A model generated the notes under the pieces. The model was given only the letters and a program-made list of their open reading frames with translations. It searched no databases and was not told the DNA's origin. The position numbers were made by a program, and so were the translations under genes. Below, piece by piece: positions 1-7,870 of a stretch of DNA of 64,000 bases; positions within the stretch are counted from its first letter, which is position 1; each line of letters opens with the position of its first letter. The DNA comes from Rhizobium sp. C4 (GTDB lineage Bacteria > Pseudomonadota > Alphaproteobacteria > Rhizobiales > Rhizobiaceae). The stretch is taken from positions 248,001 through 312,000 of the forward strand of contig NZ_JAJNCX010000005.1 in NCBI RefSeq assembly GCF_021026315.1, written 5' to 3'.

Positions 1-547
1 CTTCGACCTTGGCCGGCAGGCTCTCGATGAAGGCCTCGTCCTTGCCGATCTTGCGCAGCATGTCCTTGTTGTAGAAGAACATGCGGATTTCGGCGTCCTG
101 CGGGATGCCATAGATCTTGCCGTCCTTCGCCTTGGCGGCGGTCCACAGAACCGGCAGGATATCGGCATAGGCCCAGGGGTTTGCGGCAATCTTGCTATCC
201 ATCGGCAGGGCATTGCCGTCCTCGGCGAACTTGCCGATCCATTCATGCGGCAGAACGTAGATGTCGGGACCCTGACCGACGGAAAATGCCTTCATGTCTT
301 CCAGCGCCAGATCGTCCCATCCCTTGGCGGCGCTGACATTCGTCTCGACGACAATATGCTTGTCGATGCCGGCGGCCTTGAACTGGTCATTGATGATGGC
401 GGCGGCAGCCTCGATATTGGTGACGCGGGCCGGTGCGGTCTTGTCCACAAGCGTCGAGAGCTTGATCTTGATGTCTTCGGCTTGCGCCATTCCGGCGACG
501 AGAGCGGAAAGCGCAACGGTGGCGAAGAGGGCGAAAGTCTTGGTCAT
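1..547 (-). CDS. ABC sugar importer, periplasmic binding protein (partial, C-terminus outside window)
   Basis: This is the N-terminal 182 residues of an extracellular solute-binding protein of the maltose/UgpB type, and it runs off the left edge. Residues 1-23 form a classical Sec signal peptide ending in AQA, and the mature part has the typical start of a carbohydrate-binding protein, including a GQGPDIYVLPHEWIGKFAEDG segment characteristic of family 1 binding proteins. The ATG at 547 is chosen because the signal peptide begins there. The gene diverges from the ROK regulator at 640, and a near-perfect palindrome lies between them, so it is probably under ROK control. The sugar cannot be named from this part; the permease and ATPase genes would lie to the left of the window. 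Confidence 0.85.
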   Translation of the reverse strand, partial: MTKTFALFATVALSALVAGMAQAEDIKIKLSTLVDKTAPARVTNIEAAAAIINDQFKAAGIDKHIVVETNVSAAKGWDDLALEDMKAFSVGQGPDIYVLPHEWIGKFAEDGNALPMDSKIAANPWAYADILPVLWTAAKAKDGKIYGIPQDAEIRMFFYNKDMLRKIGKDEAFIESLPAKVE

Positions 548-576
548 GGGTGATCGATCCCGGTTGATGATTTTTC

Positions 577-599
577 TTTAATTAAGTTGCTTAAATAAA
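577..599. promoter_or_regulatory. Candidate ROK-regulator operator (palindrome)
   Basis: TTTAATTAAG, a TTG spacer, then CTTAAATAAA form an inverted repeat that matches in 9 of 10 paired positions. It lies in the 92-base gap between the divergent sugar-binding-protein gene and the ROK regulator. AT-rich palindromes of this size are typical targets of the NagC/Mlc/XylR family, so an operator controlling one or both genes is the natural reading. Binding is inferred. Confidence 0.55.
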
Positions 600-639
600 A
601 CTTTCATGACATCGGCTGTGAAATCATCGGAGCGATCGC

Positions 640-1776
640 ATGCTGACGAGACAGCGTCCCTTTGACGGCATCGGACGGACACAGGTGGAAATGCTGAGGC
701 ACCTGCGAAGGAAAGGTGCTGCCTCGCGCGGCGATCTGGCGGATATCTGTGGCGTGACAGCCGCGGCTGTCAGCATGCTCGCGCGTGACCTGATCGAGCG
801 CGGCATCGTCGTGGAAGGCGCGCGGCGGTCAGGCGCGCGCGGTGCGCCGCATGTCGATCTTATGCTTGCCGACAAGGTTGGCTACGCACTGGGCATTCAC
901 GCCAACCGGTTCACCGCCACCCTTGTCCTGCTCGACTTTCGCGGCGCGCGTATCGATGAGCGGAGCAAGCAAGGTCCGTTCGACAGCGTTACAGATCTGA
1001 CATCGGCCATTGAAGCGCTCAAGTCCGAGCTTCTGGGCATGAACAGGATCGATGAGCGCTTGCTGATCGGCGCGGGCATTGCCATGCCCACGCGCTTCCG
1101 CCAGGGGCAGGGGTTTCTCGATCTCGCCGATGAAGTGATCGGCTGGGCCGAGGTCGACTTTGCGTCCACCCTGCAGCATGCGCTCGGCTGCCCGATCGTC
1201 ATCGAGAACGATGCCAATGCGGCGGCGATGGGCGAAGTGGCGCTGGGCAATTCCGCCGATCACGAAAACTTCGTCTATCTCTACCTCTCCGAAGGGATCG
1301 GCAGCGGCGTGATCATCAACAAGGAACTCTATCGCGGCCATACCGGCAATGCGGGGGAGGTTGGCGCATTGCGGGCGCGGGGGTTGCCCCGCCCATCCTT
1401 CGAAGATCTCGCTGCATGGTCTCTGGCGCGTGTCGGCCATATTCCCGAAGGTCGCTCCAGCGAAGAATGGAGCAGCTATTTCGACCGCCATGGCGCGGTG
1501 CTGGAAGCCTGGCTGGAGCGCGCCGGCCCTGAAACAGCAAGACTGGCCTTCATGATGGCCGCAATCCTTGCGCCAGCCGCGATCTATCTCGGCGGCACTC
1601 TGCCCTGGGTCGTGCGACACCGGCTGGCTGATTGGCTGGATTTCCGAAAATCCGACCCGTTCGCAGGTGCCCGGGTTCTTCAACCCGAAATCATTGTGCC
1701 GCAGAGTTCCGCGACCGATGCCGTGGCCTTCGGCGCGGCAGCGATGATCCTGCACGACCTCCCCGGCGCGGATTGA
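640..1776 (+). CDS. ROK-family transcriptional regulator
   Basis: This 378-residue protein has an N-terminal winged helix-turn-helix (about residues 20-60) followed by a ROK sugar-kinase-like domain (about 80-370). The ENDANAAAMGE block at 189-199 and the GIGSGVIINKELYRGHTGNAGE block at 219-240 are diagnostic. ROK repressors sense a sugar and control its transport operon. The usual zinc site is missing: the His after AGE-x-G is replaced by Ala at 243, and there is no Cys-x-Cys-Gly-x-x-Gly-Cys motif, so it is unlikely to be an active kinase. The ATG at 640 has a GGAG site at 629-632. It is divergent from the binding-protein gene at 547, which is its likely target. Confidence 0.88.
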   Translation: MLTRQRPFDGIGRTQVEMLRHLRRKGAASRGDLADICGVTAAAVSMLARDLIERGIVVEGARRSGARGAPHVDLMLADKVGYALGIHANRFTATLVLLDFRGARIDERSKQGPFDSVTDLTSAIEALKSELLGMNRIDERLLIGAGIAMPTRFRQGQGFLDLADEVIGWAEVDFASTLQHALGCPIVIENDANAAAMGEVALGNSADHENFVYLYLSEGIGSGVIINKELYRGHTGNAGEVGALRARGLPRPSFEDLAAWSLARVGHIPEGRSSEEWSSYFDRHGAVLEAWLERAGPETARLAFMMAAILAPAAIYLGGTLPWVVRHRLADWLDFRKSDPFAGARVLQPEIIVPQSSATDAVAFGAAAMILHDLPGAD

Positions 1777-1931
1777 TCAAGCTGTGACATGAGACCGTTG
1801 CGTCCGCAACGGCTTCCGGGCTTCTAAAGGCAGCAGCCAGCGACAGGCATGGGACGTCGCAAAAACACGACGATGATCGTCATCGACCCTACACAGTCCT
1901 CCTTCATGATCGGAATGAAGGATATTGCCGC

Positions 1932-2567
1932 ATGTCCACCCGAACCAGTGTCACCGCAAACCGTCTCCTTGATGCCTGCCAGGCCCTGCTATGCGAAACC
2001 GACGCGCATGAGGAGCTGACGACACGCCGGATTGCGGAGCATGCGCAGGCGACGCCGTCAGCGATCATCTATCATTTTGGCTCTCGGGAAGAATTGATCA
2101 CTGCGGTTGCCGAGCGCGTCTACCGCCGGCTGAACGCCGAGCGTCTTGCACTGTTGCGCAGGGCCGTGGATCGTCGTTTTCCCGAGCCGGCGGATCTGGA
2201 CGAGGTGATCGCTGCGCTTGTCGGTCCCTCGATCCGTTGGGCGGCAGACCCTCAGTCAAGCTATCCGGTATTGTCCTATTTCACTTCCATGGCGCATGCG
2301 CACCGCGATGACACGGCCCACTATCGCCGGATCATTGAGGATGTGCAGCATCACAAGGCCTTTATCCCCGAACTGAAACGGATCGCCCCTTGGCTTGACG
2401 AGGTCGATATCGGCTGGCGCCTGAACTGCGCGCTTGGCATTCGCTCGCAGGTGACGCGCAGCCGCCAGCGAACCGAGCTTCTGACAGATCATCAGATGAA
2501 CCTGGACGATCCCGAACTCGTCATTGCGCGGATGGTCGAGGTGATCGCCCCGATGTTTCGCCGCTGA
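1932..2567 (+). CDS. TetR-family transcriptional regulator
   Basis: This is a 211-residue TetR/AcrR-type repressor. The N-terminal helix-turn-helix is clear at about residues 9-55 (TTRRIAEHAQATPSAIIYHF, then GSREELI), and the rest is the helical ligand-binding and dimerisation domain. The ATG at 1932 follows an AAGGA at 1918-1922. It lies about 100 bases upstream of, and in the same direction as, the metallophosphatase and ABC-transport genes that run to 7437, so it is a plausible local regulator of that operon. The ligand is unknown. Confidence 0.85.
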   Translation: MSTRTSVTANRLLDACQALLCETDAHEELTTRRIAEHAQATPSAIIYHFGSREELITAVAERVYRRLNAERLALLRRAVDRRFPEPADLDEVIAALVGPSIRWAADPQSSYPVLSYFTSMAHAHRDDTAHYRRIIEDVQHHKAFIPELKRIAPWLDEVDIGWRLNCALGIRSQVTRSRQRTELLTDHQMNLDDPELVIARMVEVIAPMFRR

Positions 2568-2665
2568 GGCTCAGCCTGTTTCGAACAGCATTTGAATTCC
2601 GTCACGCCCGCGAGACACAGCGCTTCTATCAAGGCTTACGGACAACACTGTTACGGAGGCCTTCC

Positions 2666-3508
2666 ATGCGCCGGGAAACCACGTTCATCCATCTCACCGA
2701 TCTGCATATTGGCACGCCCGACGATGATCATCTCTACAGCGATACGACAGAGACGCTCCTGCAGGTCCTGGATCTGGTCGACACGGTCACGCCGAAGCCG
2801 CAATTCTTCATCGCCAGCGGCGATCTGACCAATCGCGGTGACGCGGCGAGCTTCCGTCGGCTGAAGGAGATCCTGGAGGCCCGGATCCATGTCCCTGTCA
2901 TCTATGCGCTGGGCAATCATGACACGCGTCCCGGCTTCTATGAAGGCATGGGAATTGCAGTCGAAGACCAGAACGCGCCTTACGACCATGACACCGTCAT
3001 TGGTGACATCCATATCATCACGCTCGATTCATCCACGCCCGGCCTGATTGGCGGCACGATCGATCCGGAGCAGTTCGACTGGCTGGAGGCAGCCCTCGAT
3101 CGTCATCCGGACCTGCCGAAGCTGATTGTCGTGCATCACCCGCCGGCACTGGGCGAAGAGGCGGATGTCACCCATTGGCGGACCATTCACTTCCCGCAGT
3201 CCGAACGGCTGCGCGACATGCTGAAGGGCCGCAACATCATCGGCATCCTGAGCGGGCATATTCATCATGACCGCGTCTCCGTCTGGCATGGCATTCCGGT
3301 GGTCGTCGGCACGGGGCAACATGCGGCAACGGATATCCTGCGCACAGACATTCTGCGCATGGTGCGCGGTGCGTCCTTCGGCATCGGCACCATCCGCCCT
3401 TCCGGCCTGACGATGGCCTTCGTGCCGCTCCCTTCAGATCGCGCCGAACTCAACACCTATCCTCTGGAACTGCTTCTGGCGCGGGCCATGCCGGTTGCCG
3501 CCGAATAA
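2666..3508 (+). CDS. Calcineurin-like metallophosphatase (cyclic/organic phosphodiesterase type)
   Basis: This is a 280-residue class III metallophosphoesterase related to CpdA and GpdQ. All metal-binding motifs are present in order: Asp12-x-His14, Gly-Asp53 (GDLTNRG), GNHD at 83-86, His157-His158, and GHIHH with His198 and His200. It has no signal peptide, so it should be cytoplasmic. The family hydrolyses phosphodiesters such as cAMP or glycerophosphodiesters. It starts at ATG 2666 behind GGAGG at 2655-2659, and its stop is 19 bases before the start of the next gene, a sugar-binding protein. This placement suggests that it acts on the imported compound, but the substrate is not known. Confidence 0.85.
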   Translation: MRRETTFIHLTDLHIGTPDDDHLYSDTTETLLQVLDLVDTVTPKPQFFIASGDLTNRGDAASFRRLKEILEARIHVPVIYALGNHDTRPGFYEGMGIAVEDQNAPYDHDTVIGDIHIITLDSSTPGLIGGTIDPEQFDWLEAALDRHPDLPKLIVVHHPPALGEEADVTHWRTIHFPQSERLRDMLKGRNIIGILSGHIHHDRVSVWHGIPVVVGTGQHAATDILRTDILRMVRGASFGIGTIRPSGLTMAFVPLPSDRAELNTYPLELLLARAMPVAAE

Positions 3509-3527
3509 TCCTCTCGGAGATAAAGAC

Positions 3528-4823
3528 ATGCTGCGCAGACACTCTCTCAAGCTGATGGCGGCCTTTACGGCAAGCCTCCTCGTCCCCTTTGGCGCCTCTG
3601 CCGAAATGGCCGCAACGGTCGACAAGCCGGTCACGATCACCTTCTACAACTACAATCTCGCTTCCGCGAGTGCGGGCGCCGACGCGACGAAGGAGCTGAT
3701 CGCGGGCTTCGAGAAGAAGTTCCCGAACGTTAAGGTCGAGCCGATCGCCGTTCCGTCGAACGAGATCATGTCGCGCGTGCAGGCGGATATCGTTGCCGGC
3801 CGTCAGCCCGATGTGGCGCAGCTCGTCTTCCGCGACCTGATCTACATTGCAAGCGATCTCGGCGGCAACGCGCTGGAAGACATGGTCAAGCCGGCTGAAC
3901 TCAAAGAGCAGCTGGCAGGCATGATCCCGCGGGGGCTGGAACTCGGCAAGGTCGATGGCAAGACCTATGGACTGGCCTATACCTTCTCGACGCCGATCCT
4001 CTATTACAATGCCGATCTCTTCAGGCAGGCGGGGCTCAATCCGGATGAGCCGCCGAAGACCTGGGCGGATGTGGCAGCGGCCGGCAAGGCCATCAAGGAA
4101 AAGACCGGCAAGAACGGCTTTTTCCCGGGCGCCTACGGCCCGACTGACGGAACCTTCGTCTACCAGTCGATCGTCATGTCCAATCGCGGCAAGGTCCGGG
4201 ACGGAAACAAGCTGACATTTGCCGACACCAATGCGGCAGACGCCGTCAAGATGCTGCATGACATGGTGGCGTCGGGCGCCCATGCAAAGATCGATCCTGC
4301 CAGCGCATCCGACACGTTTGGCAGCGGCAACATGGGCATGTTCCTCTATACGAGTGCGCTTCTGTCGAGCATGAAGAAGTCTGCAGCCGGCAAGTTTGAA
4401 CTCAGACTGGCCGCCATGCCGGCCTTCGGCGACAAGCCGACGGCCCCGACCAACTCCGGCAGCGCGCTGTTCATCTTCAGCAAGGATCCGCTGAAACAGC
4501 GGGCGTCCTATGAGCTTCTCAAATACCTGACGAGCCGCGAAGCCTATACGATCATCACCAGCAAGATCGGCTACCTGCCGCTGCGTCTCGATATCGTCGA
4601 CGATCCCAACTATCTCGGCGGCTGGCTGAAGGAAAACCCGATGTTCCGGGCCAATCTGGAGCAGTTGAACCGGTTGACGGCCAATTTGGCCTTCCCCGGC
4701 GCCAACTACCGTCAGGTTGAAAAGATGATGATGGATTCCGTCCGTGAAGCCGTCTTCGGCAAGGGCGACCCCGCTGCGGCCCTCAAGAGCGCGCAAGACC
4801 AGGCTCAGGACCTGATGCCCTGA
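3528..4823 (+). CDS. ABC sugar importer, periplasmic binding protein (UgpB-like)
   Basis: This is a 431-residue family 1 solute-binding protein. Residues 1-22 are a Sec signal peptide ending GASA. The mature protein follows the UgpB/MalE pattern, for example KVEPIAVPSNEIMSRVQADI and a YGLAYTFSTPILYYN segment. An in-frame TTG at 3495 would extend it into the preceding gene, but the ATG at 3528 has GGAGA at 3516-3520 and opens the signal peptide, so it is preferred. The gene is followed by a strong hairpin and then two permease genes. The neighbouring phosphodiesterase and phosphatase genes suggest a phosphorylated sugar or glycerophosphodiester as ligand, which is an inference. Confidence 0.87.
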   Translation: MLRRHSLKLMAAFTASLLVPFGASAEMAATVDKPVTITFYNYNLASASAGADATKELIAGFEKKFPNVKVEPIAVPSNEIMSRVQADIVAGRQPDVAQLVFRDLIYIASDLGGNALEDMVKPAELKEQLAGMIPRGLELGKVDGKTYGLAYTFSTPILYYNADLFRQAGLNPDEPPKTWADVAAAGKAIKEKTGKNGFFPGAYGPTDGTFVYQSIVMSNRGKVRDGNKLTFADTNAADAVKMLHDMVASGAHAKIDPASASDTFGSGNMGMFLYTSALLSSMKKSAAGKFELRLAAMPAFGDKPTAPTNSGSALFIFSKDPLKQRASYELLKYLTSREAYTIITSKIGYLPLRLDIVDDPNYLGGWLKENPMFRANLEQLNRLTANLAFPGANYRQVEKMMMDSVREAVFGKGDPAAALKSAQDQAQDLMP

Positions 4824-4836
4824 ACGCGATCAGGCA

Positions 4837-4866
4837 GGTGGCGGGCTGGGTTTCCGGCCCGCCACC
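4837..4866 (+). promoter_or_regulatory. Intercistronic hairpin after binding-protein gene
   Basis: GGTGGCGGGC and GCCCGCCACC form a perfect 10-bp stem around a 10-base loop. It lies between the binding-protein stop (4823) and the permease start (4888). There is no long T-run, so partial termination or protection of the binding-protein mRNA is more likely than full termination. This would give more binding protein than permease. Confidence 0.6.
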
Positions 4867-4887
4867 ATTTCATGAGGGAGTGGTCCG

Positions 4888-5841
4888 ATGACGAGTATCG
4901 AGGCAGACATTGTATTGCCAAAGGCAAGGGCTGCAGGTCGCGCCTGGGTCCGGCGACCGCGCGAACCCATCACCATCGCGCCCTGGATCTATCTGGCTCC
5001 GGCACTCGTGCTCCTGATGGTCTGGACCTATATCCCGCTGGTCGAGGCGTTCAGGCTGTCCTTCTACCAGTGGAACATGCTGCCGACGTCTGTTCCGAAA
5101 TATATTGGTCTCAAGAACTACGAGCGGCTGATAGCCCTGCCGGAGATGCGCAATGCCCTCTGGAACACGCTCTATTACACGCTCGGCCTGTTTCCGATGT
5201 CGGTCGTCATCCCGCTGTTCGTCGCGATCTGGACCCAGGATCTGACTGGCCGGGCGAGAAAGATCTACAGGGCGCTGATCTTCGTTCCGATGATTGTCGC
5301 ACCCGTCGTCGCGGCCATTCTCTGGCGTTGGCTGCTCAACGAGGATCAGGGTATCGTGACGCGCGGCCTTGACTGGCTGGGCCTGGAGCGCATCGGCTTC
5401 CTGACCGATCCGCGTTATGCGCTGGCAACGCTGACCTGGATCACCGGCTGGAAGCTGATCGGCTTTTCGACGCTTCTGTTCTCCGCTGCAAATTCCGGCA
5501 TCAACTCAGCCTATATAGAGGCGGCTCGCATCGATGGAGCGACCCGATGGGGTATTATCCGCGATATCCGCCTGCCATTGCTTTCGCCCACCATTCTCCT
5601 GCTGTCGATGATGACGATCCTGTTCGGTGCGCAATGGAGCTTCGCCTATATCAACGTGCTGACGGATGGCGGCCCGCTGAAATCCACGACAAATATCTTC
5701 TATCTGCTCTGGCAATATGGCTTCGAGACCATGTCGGCGGGCTGGAGTTCAGCGGCCGGTATGATCGCCTTTGCGGGGTTTGCGGTTCTGGCAGCGTGCT
5801 GCATGTGGCTGACGAAGAGGTTGGCGGTCTATGACAACTGA
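4888..5841 (+). CDS. ABC sugar importer permease (MalF/UgpA type)
   Basis: This is a 317-residue inner-membrane permease with about six membrane segments (the first near residues 33-55). The binding-protein-dependent transport loop EAARIDGATRWGIIRDIRLP lies at about residues 211-230 and docks the ATPase. The ATG at 4888 has a GAGGGA site at 4874-4879. Its end overlaps the next permease gene by 11 bases, so the two are translationally coupled. No ATPase gene follows, so this importer must share an ATPase made elsewhere. Confidence 0.9.
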   Translation: MTSIEADIVLPKARAAGRAWVRRPREPITIAPWIYLAPALVLLMVWTYIPLVEAFRLSFYQWNMLPTSVPKYIGLKNYERLIALPEMRNALWNTLYYTLGLFPMSVVIPLFVAIWTQDLTGRARKIYRALIFVPMIVAPVVAAILWRWLLNEDQGIVTRGLDWLGLERIGFLTDPRYALATLTWITGWKLIGFSTLLFSAANSGINSAYIEAARIDGATRWGIIRDIRLPLLSPTILLLSMMTILFGAQWSFAYINVLTDGGPLKSTTNIFYLLWQYGFETMSAGWSSAAGMIAFAGFAVLAACCMWLTKRLAVYDN

Positions 5842-6691
5842 CATTGACGCACCGACAACAAATCCCGGCGGGATGTTCCTTCAGCCGCTTCTGGGCCGGC
5901 TGGCCGTCCATGGGGTGATGATCCTGCTGTCCGTCCTGTCGATCTTCCCGATCTACTGGATGTTCGTGACCTCGTTTCGGCCCGCCAACGAAATCTTCTC
6001 GACCGCCCTTTGGCCTTCGGCGCCGACCTTCGAGAACTATATCTTCGTTCTCACGCGCGTGCCGATGCTGCAGATGCTGGCCAACACGGTGATCGTGGCG
6101 GCCATGACGGCAGGCTTGCAGGTTGTGACGGGCATGCTGGCCGCCTATGCGCTGGTGCGCTGGCGCATGCGGCTTTCAGGCGTTGTGCATGGTCTGATTG
6201 CCCTGTCCTGGCTCGTGCCGTTTCAGGTGACGATGATCCCGAACTATGTCCTGGCCTCGCAGCTCGGTCTGCTCGACACCCTGGCAGGACTGATCATTCC
6301 CAATGCGTCGCATGCCTTTGCGGTCCTCCTGCTCTACCATGCCATGCGCTCCTTCCCCAACGAGATCCTTGAGGCGGCGCGCATCGATGGGGCCGGAAGT
6401 TCGAAAATCCTTTGGCAGATCGTGGTTCCGAACATGGGCGCGCCGATCGCCTCCCTGTCGATCATTGCCTTCATTTCTGCCTGGAACGAGTATTTCTGGC
6501 CCTTGCTGCTGTCGCGCAAGCCGGAGAACTCGGTCGTGCAGATTGGGCTGCAGATGTTCATGACACAGGAAGGCAATCTGTGGGGGCCGCTGATGGCGGC
6601 GGCGTGCCTGGCCAGCCTGCCAATCCTCATCGTCTATCTTGTGCTGCAACGCCATGTCATCGAATCCTTCATGAAATCCGGAATCCGCTGA
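5831..6691 (+). CDS. ABC sugar importer permease (MalG/UgpE type)
   Basis: This 286-residue second permease subunit has the EAARIDGAGSSKILWQIVVP docking loop at about residues 181-200 and about six membrane segments. It starts inside the end of the preceding permease gene, and its stop TGA shares a base with the ATG of the phosphatase-like gene (TGATG at 6689-6693). It pairs with the MalF-type subunit to form the channel for the sugar-like substrate bound by the protein at 3528-4823. Confidence 0.9.
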   Translation: MTTDIDAPTTNPGGMFLQPLLGRLAVHGVMILLSVLSIFPIYWMFVTSFRPANEIFSTALWPSAPTFENYIFVLTRVPMLQMLANTVIVAAMTAGLQVVTGMLAAYALVRWRMRLSGVVHGLIALSWLVPFQVTMIPNYVLASQLGLLDTLAGLIIPNASHAFAVLLLYHAMRSFPNEILEAARIDGAGSSKILWQIVVPNMGAPIASLSIIAFISAWNEYFWPLLLSRKPENSVVQIGLQMFMTQEGNLWGPLMAAACLASLPILIVYLVLQRHVIESFMKSGIR

Positions 6692-7437
6692 TGCCTCAGA
6701 ACCATGACCGGCTTATCGCGCTTGAGGGCGCTCACAATGTGCGCGATCTTGGCGGTTATCCAAAAGGACGAGGAGGGCATACCCGTTGGCGTCGGCTTTT
6801 TCGCGGAGATGCACTGCATGCCCTGACGCCCCAGGACATGGAAACGCTTGTCGGCCATGGGCTGGCAACGGTGATCGATCTGCGCAATGCGAAGGAAATT
6901 GCGGCCGAGGCGAACCCGTTTTCGCAGCATGATCAGGTTCGTTATGTCAACATTCCCCTGTTTCAGGCCCTGTCGCCGGTCGAACTGATGGCGGCGGCGG
7001 TTCCGGAATTCGATATGGGGGAGCGCTATTGTCATGCGCTCGATCACTGCCAGTCAGCGATCGCCGAGGTGCTGACCACGATTGCACAGAGTTCGAACGG
7101 CGGGCTGCTTTTTCACTGCAGCGCGGGCAAGGACCGTACAGGCATCATTGCTGCGCTCCTGCTCGCCAATGCCGGTGTCGAGGCATCGGTGATCATCGAG
7201 GACTACGTGCTGACCGCATCGATTTCCGGCCCCTTGATCCCGCATCTGCGCGCCCGCGCCGTCTCCCGTGGCCTGGACAACGGTCTGATCGATATCATTC
7301 TCGCATCCGAGCCTGCCAGCATGGCCCGTGCATTGGCCCATATCGACAGTAGCTACGGTGATTGCGAGACCTACCTCCGCCATATCGGGCTCGGCGCGAC
7401 GGACATCTCGGCTCTTCAGCAAACTCTATGCGATTGA
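6691..7437 (+). CDS. Tyrosine/serine-type protein phosphatase family enzyme
   Basis: This is a 248-residue cysteine phosphatase of the Tyr_phosphatase_3 type. The catalytic loop HCSAGKDRTG has nucleophile Cys143 and Arg149 in the Cys-x5-Arg pattern, and the N-terminal NVRDLGGY and FRGDAL blocks are typical of the family. A longer reading frame is open upstream but lies inside the permease gene; the coupled ATG at 6691 fits the family start. Members act on phosphotyrosine, phosphoinositides or small phosphate esters. As the last gene of a transport operon that begins with a phosphodiesterase, it may dephosphorylate the imported compound rather than a protein, but this is inference. Confidence 0.83.
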   Translation: MPQNHDRLIALEGAHNVRDLGGYPKGRGGHTRWRRLFRGDALHALTPQDMETLVGHGLATVIDLRNAKEIAAEANPFSQHDQVRYVNIPLFQALSPVELMAAAVPEFDMGERYCHALDHCQSAIAEVLTTIAQSSNGGLLFHCSAGKDRTGIIAALLLANAGVEASVIIEDYVLTASISGPLIPHLRARAVSRGLDNGLIDIILASEPASMARALAHIDSSYGDCETYLRHIGLGATDISALQQTLCD

Positions 7438-7870
7438 GCGGCATTTCCTGAGAGCTGGTGAAGAGGCGGTGCATTAGCCGATGCAAAACCGGCTAGACCC
7501 GTCCACGTTGCCGCAACCCGACCGCTGATAAATCCGCCTGCTCGATAGCGCGCGGCTTGGCATTTCGATGGGGGCTTGCGGAAGAAATTTTCATGGGCCC
7601 GAGGTGGGACGGTCGGTCCCCGCAGTCGCCCTAACGCCTTGTTCTCTATGATTTCAGGCCGATCACCCGCGGCAGGAAACGTTGCCACCTTCCTGAGCAC
7701 AATTTTACCCTCAATAGCATAACGCTGCTCTTTTCATCGTCGGCGCTGTCAGGTTAATCAATGTGCAACGGAGCGAGGAAGCACAGGCAAATGCGATCAC
7801 TGCAACGAGAGGGATACTCTGCGTTGTGGTTCATGTTGTGTCGAAGTGCCGAGATCCATGGGAGAGAGCA
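7438..7870. other. Intergenic region upstream of melA
   Basis: No convincing gene was found in these 433 bases. The region separates the phosphatase-like gene from the alpha-galactoside operon and should hold the promoter and operator of melA. I could not identify a clear box or a gene for an AgpT-like activator here. Confidence 0.5.

Noticed and set aside
3450-4796. Open frame opposite the UgpB-like gene
   Set aside because: No motif was seen, and the plus-strand gene has a signal peptide and family features.
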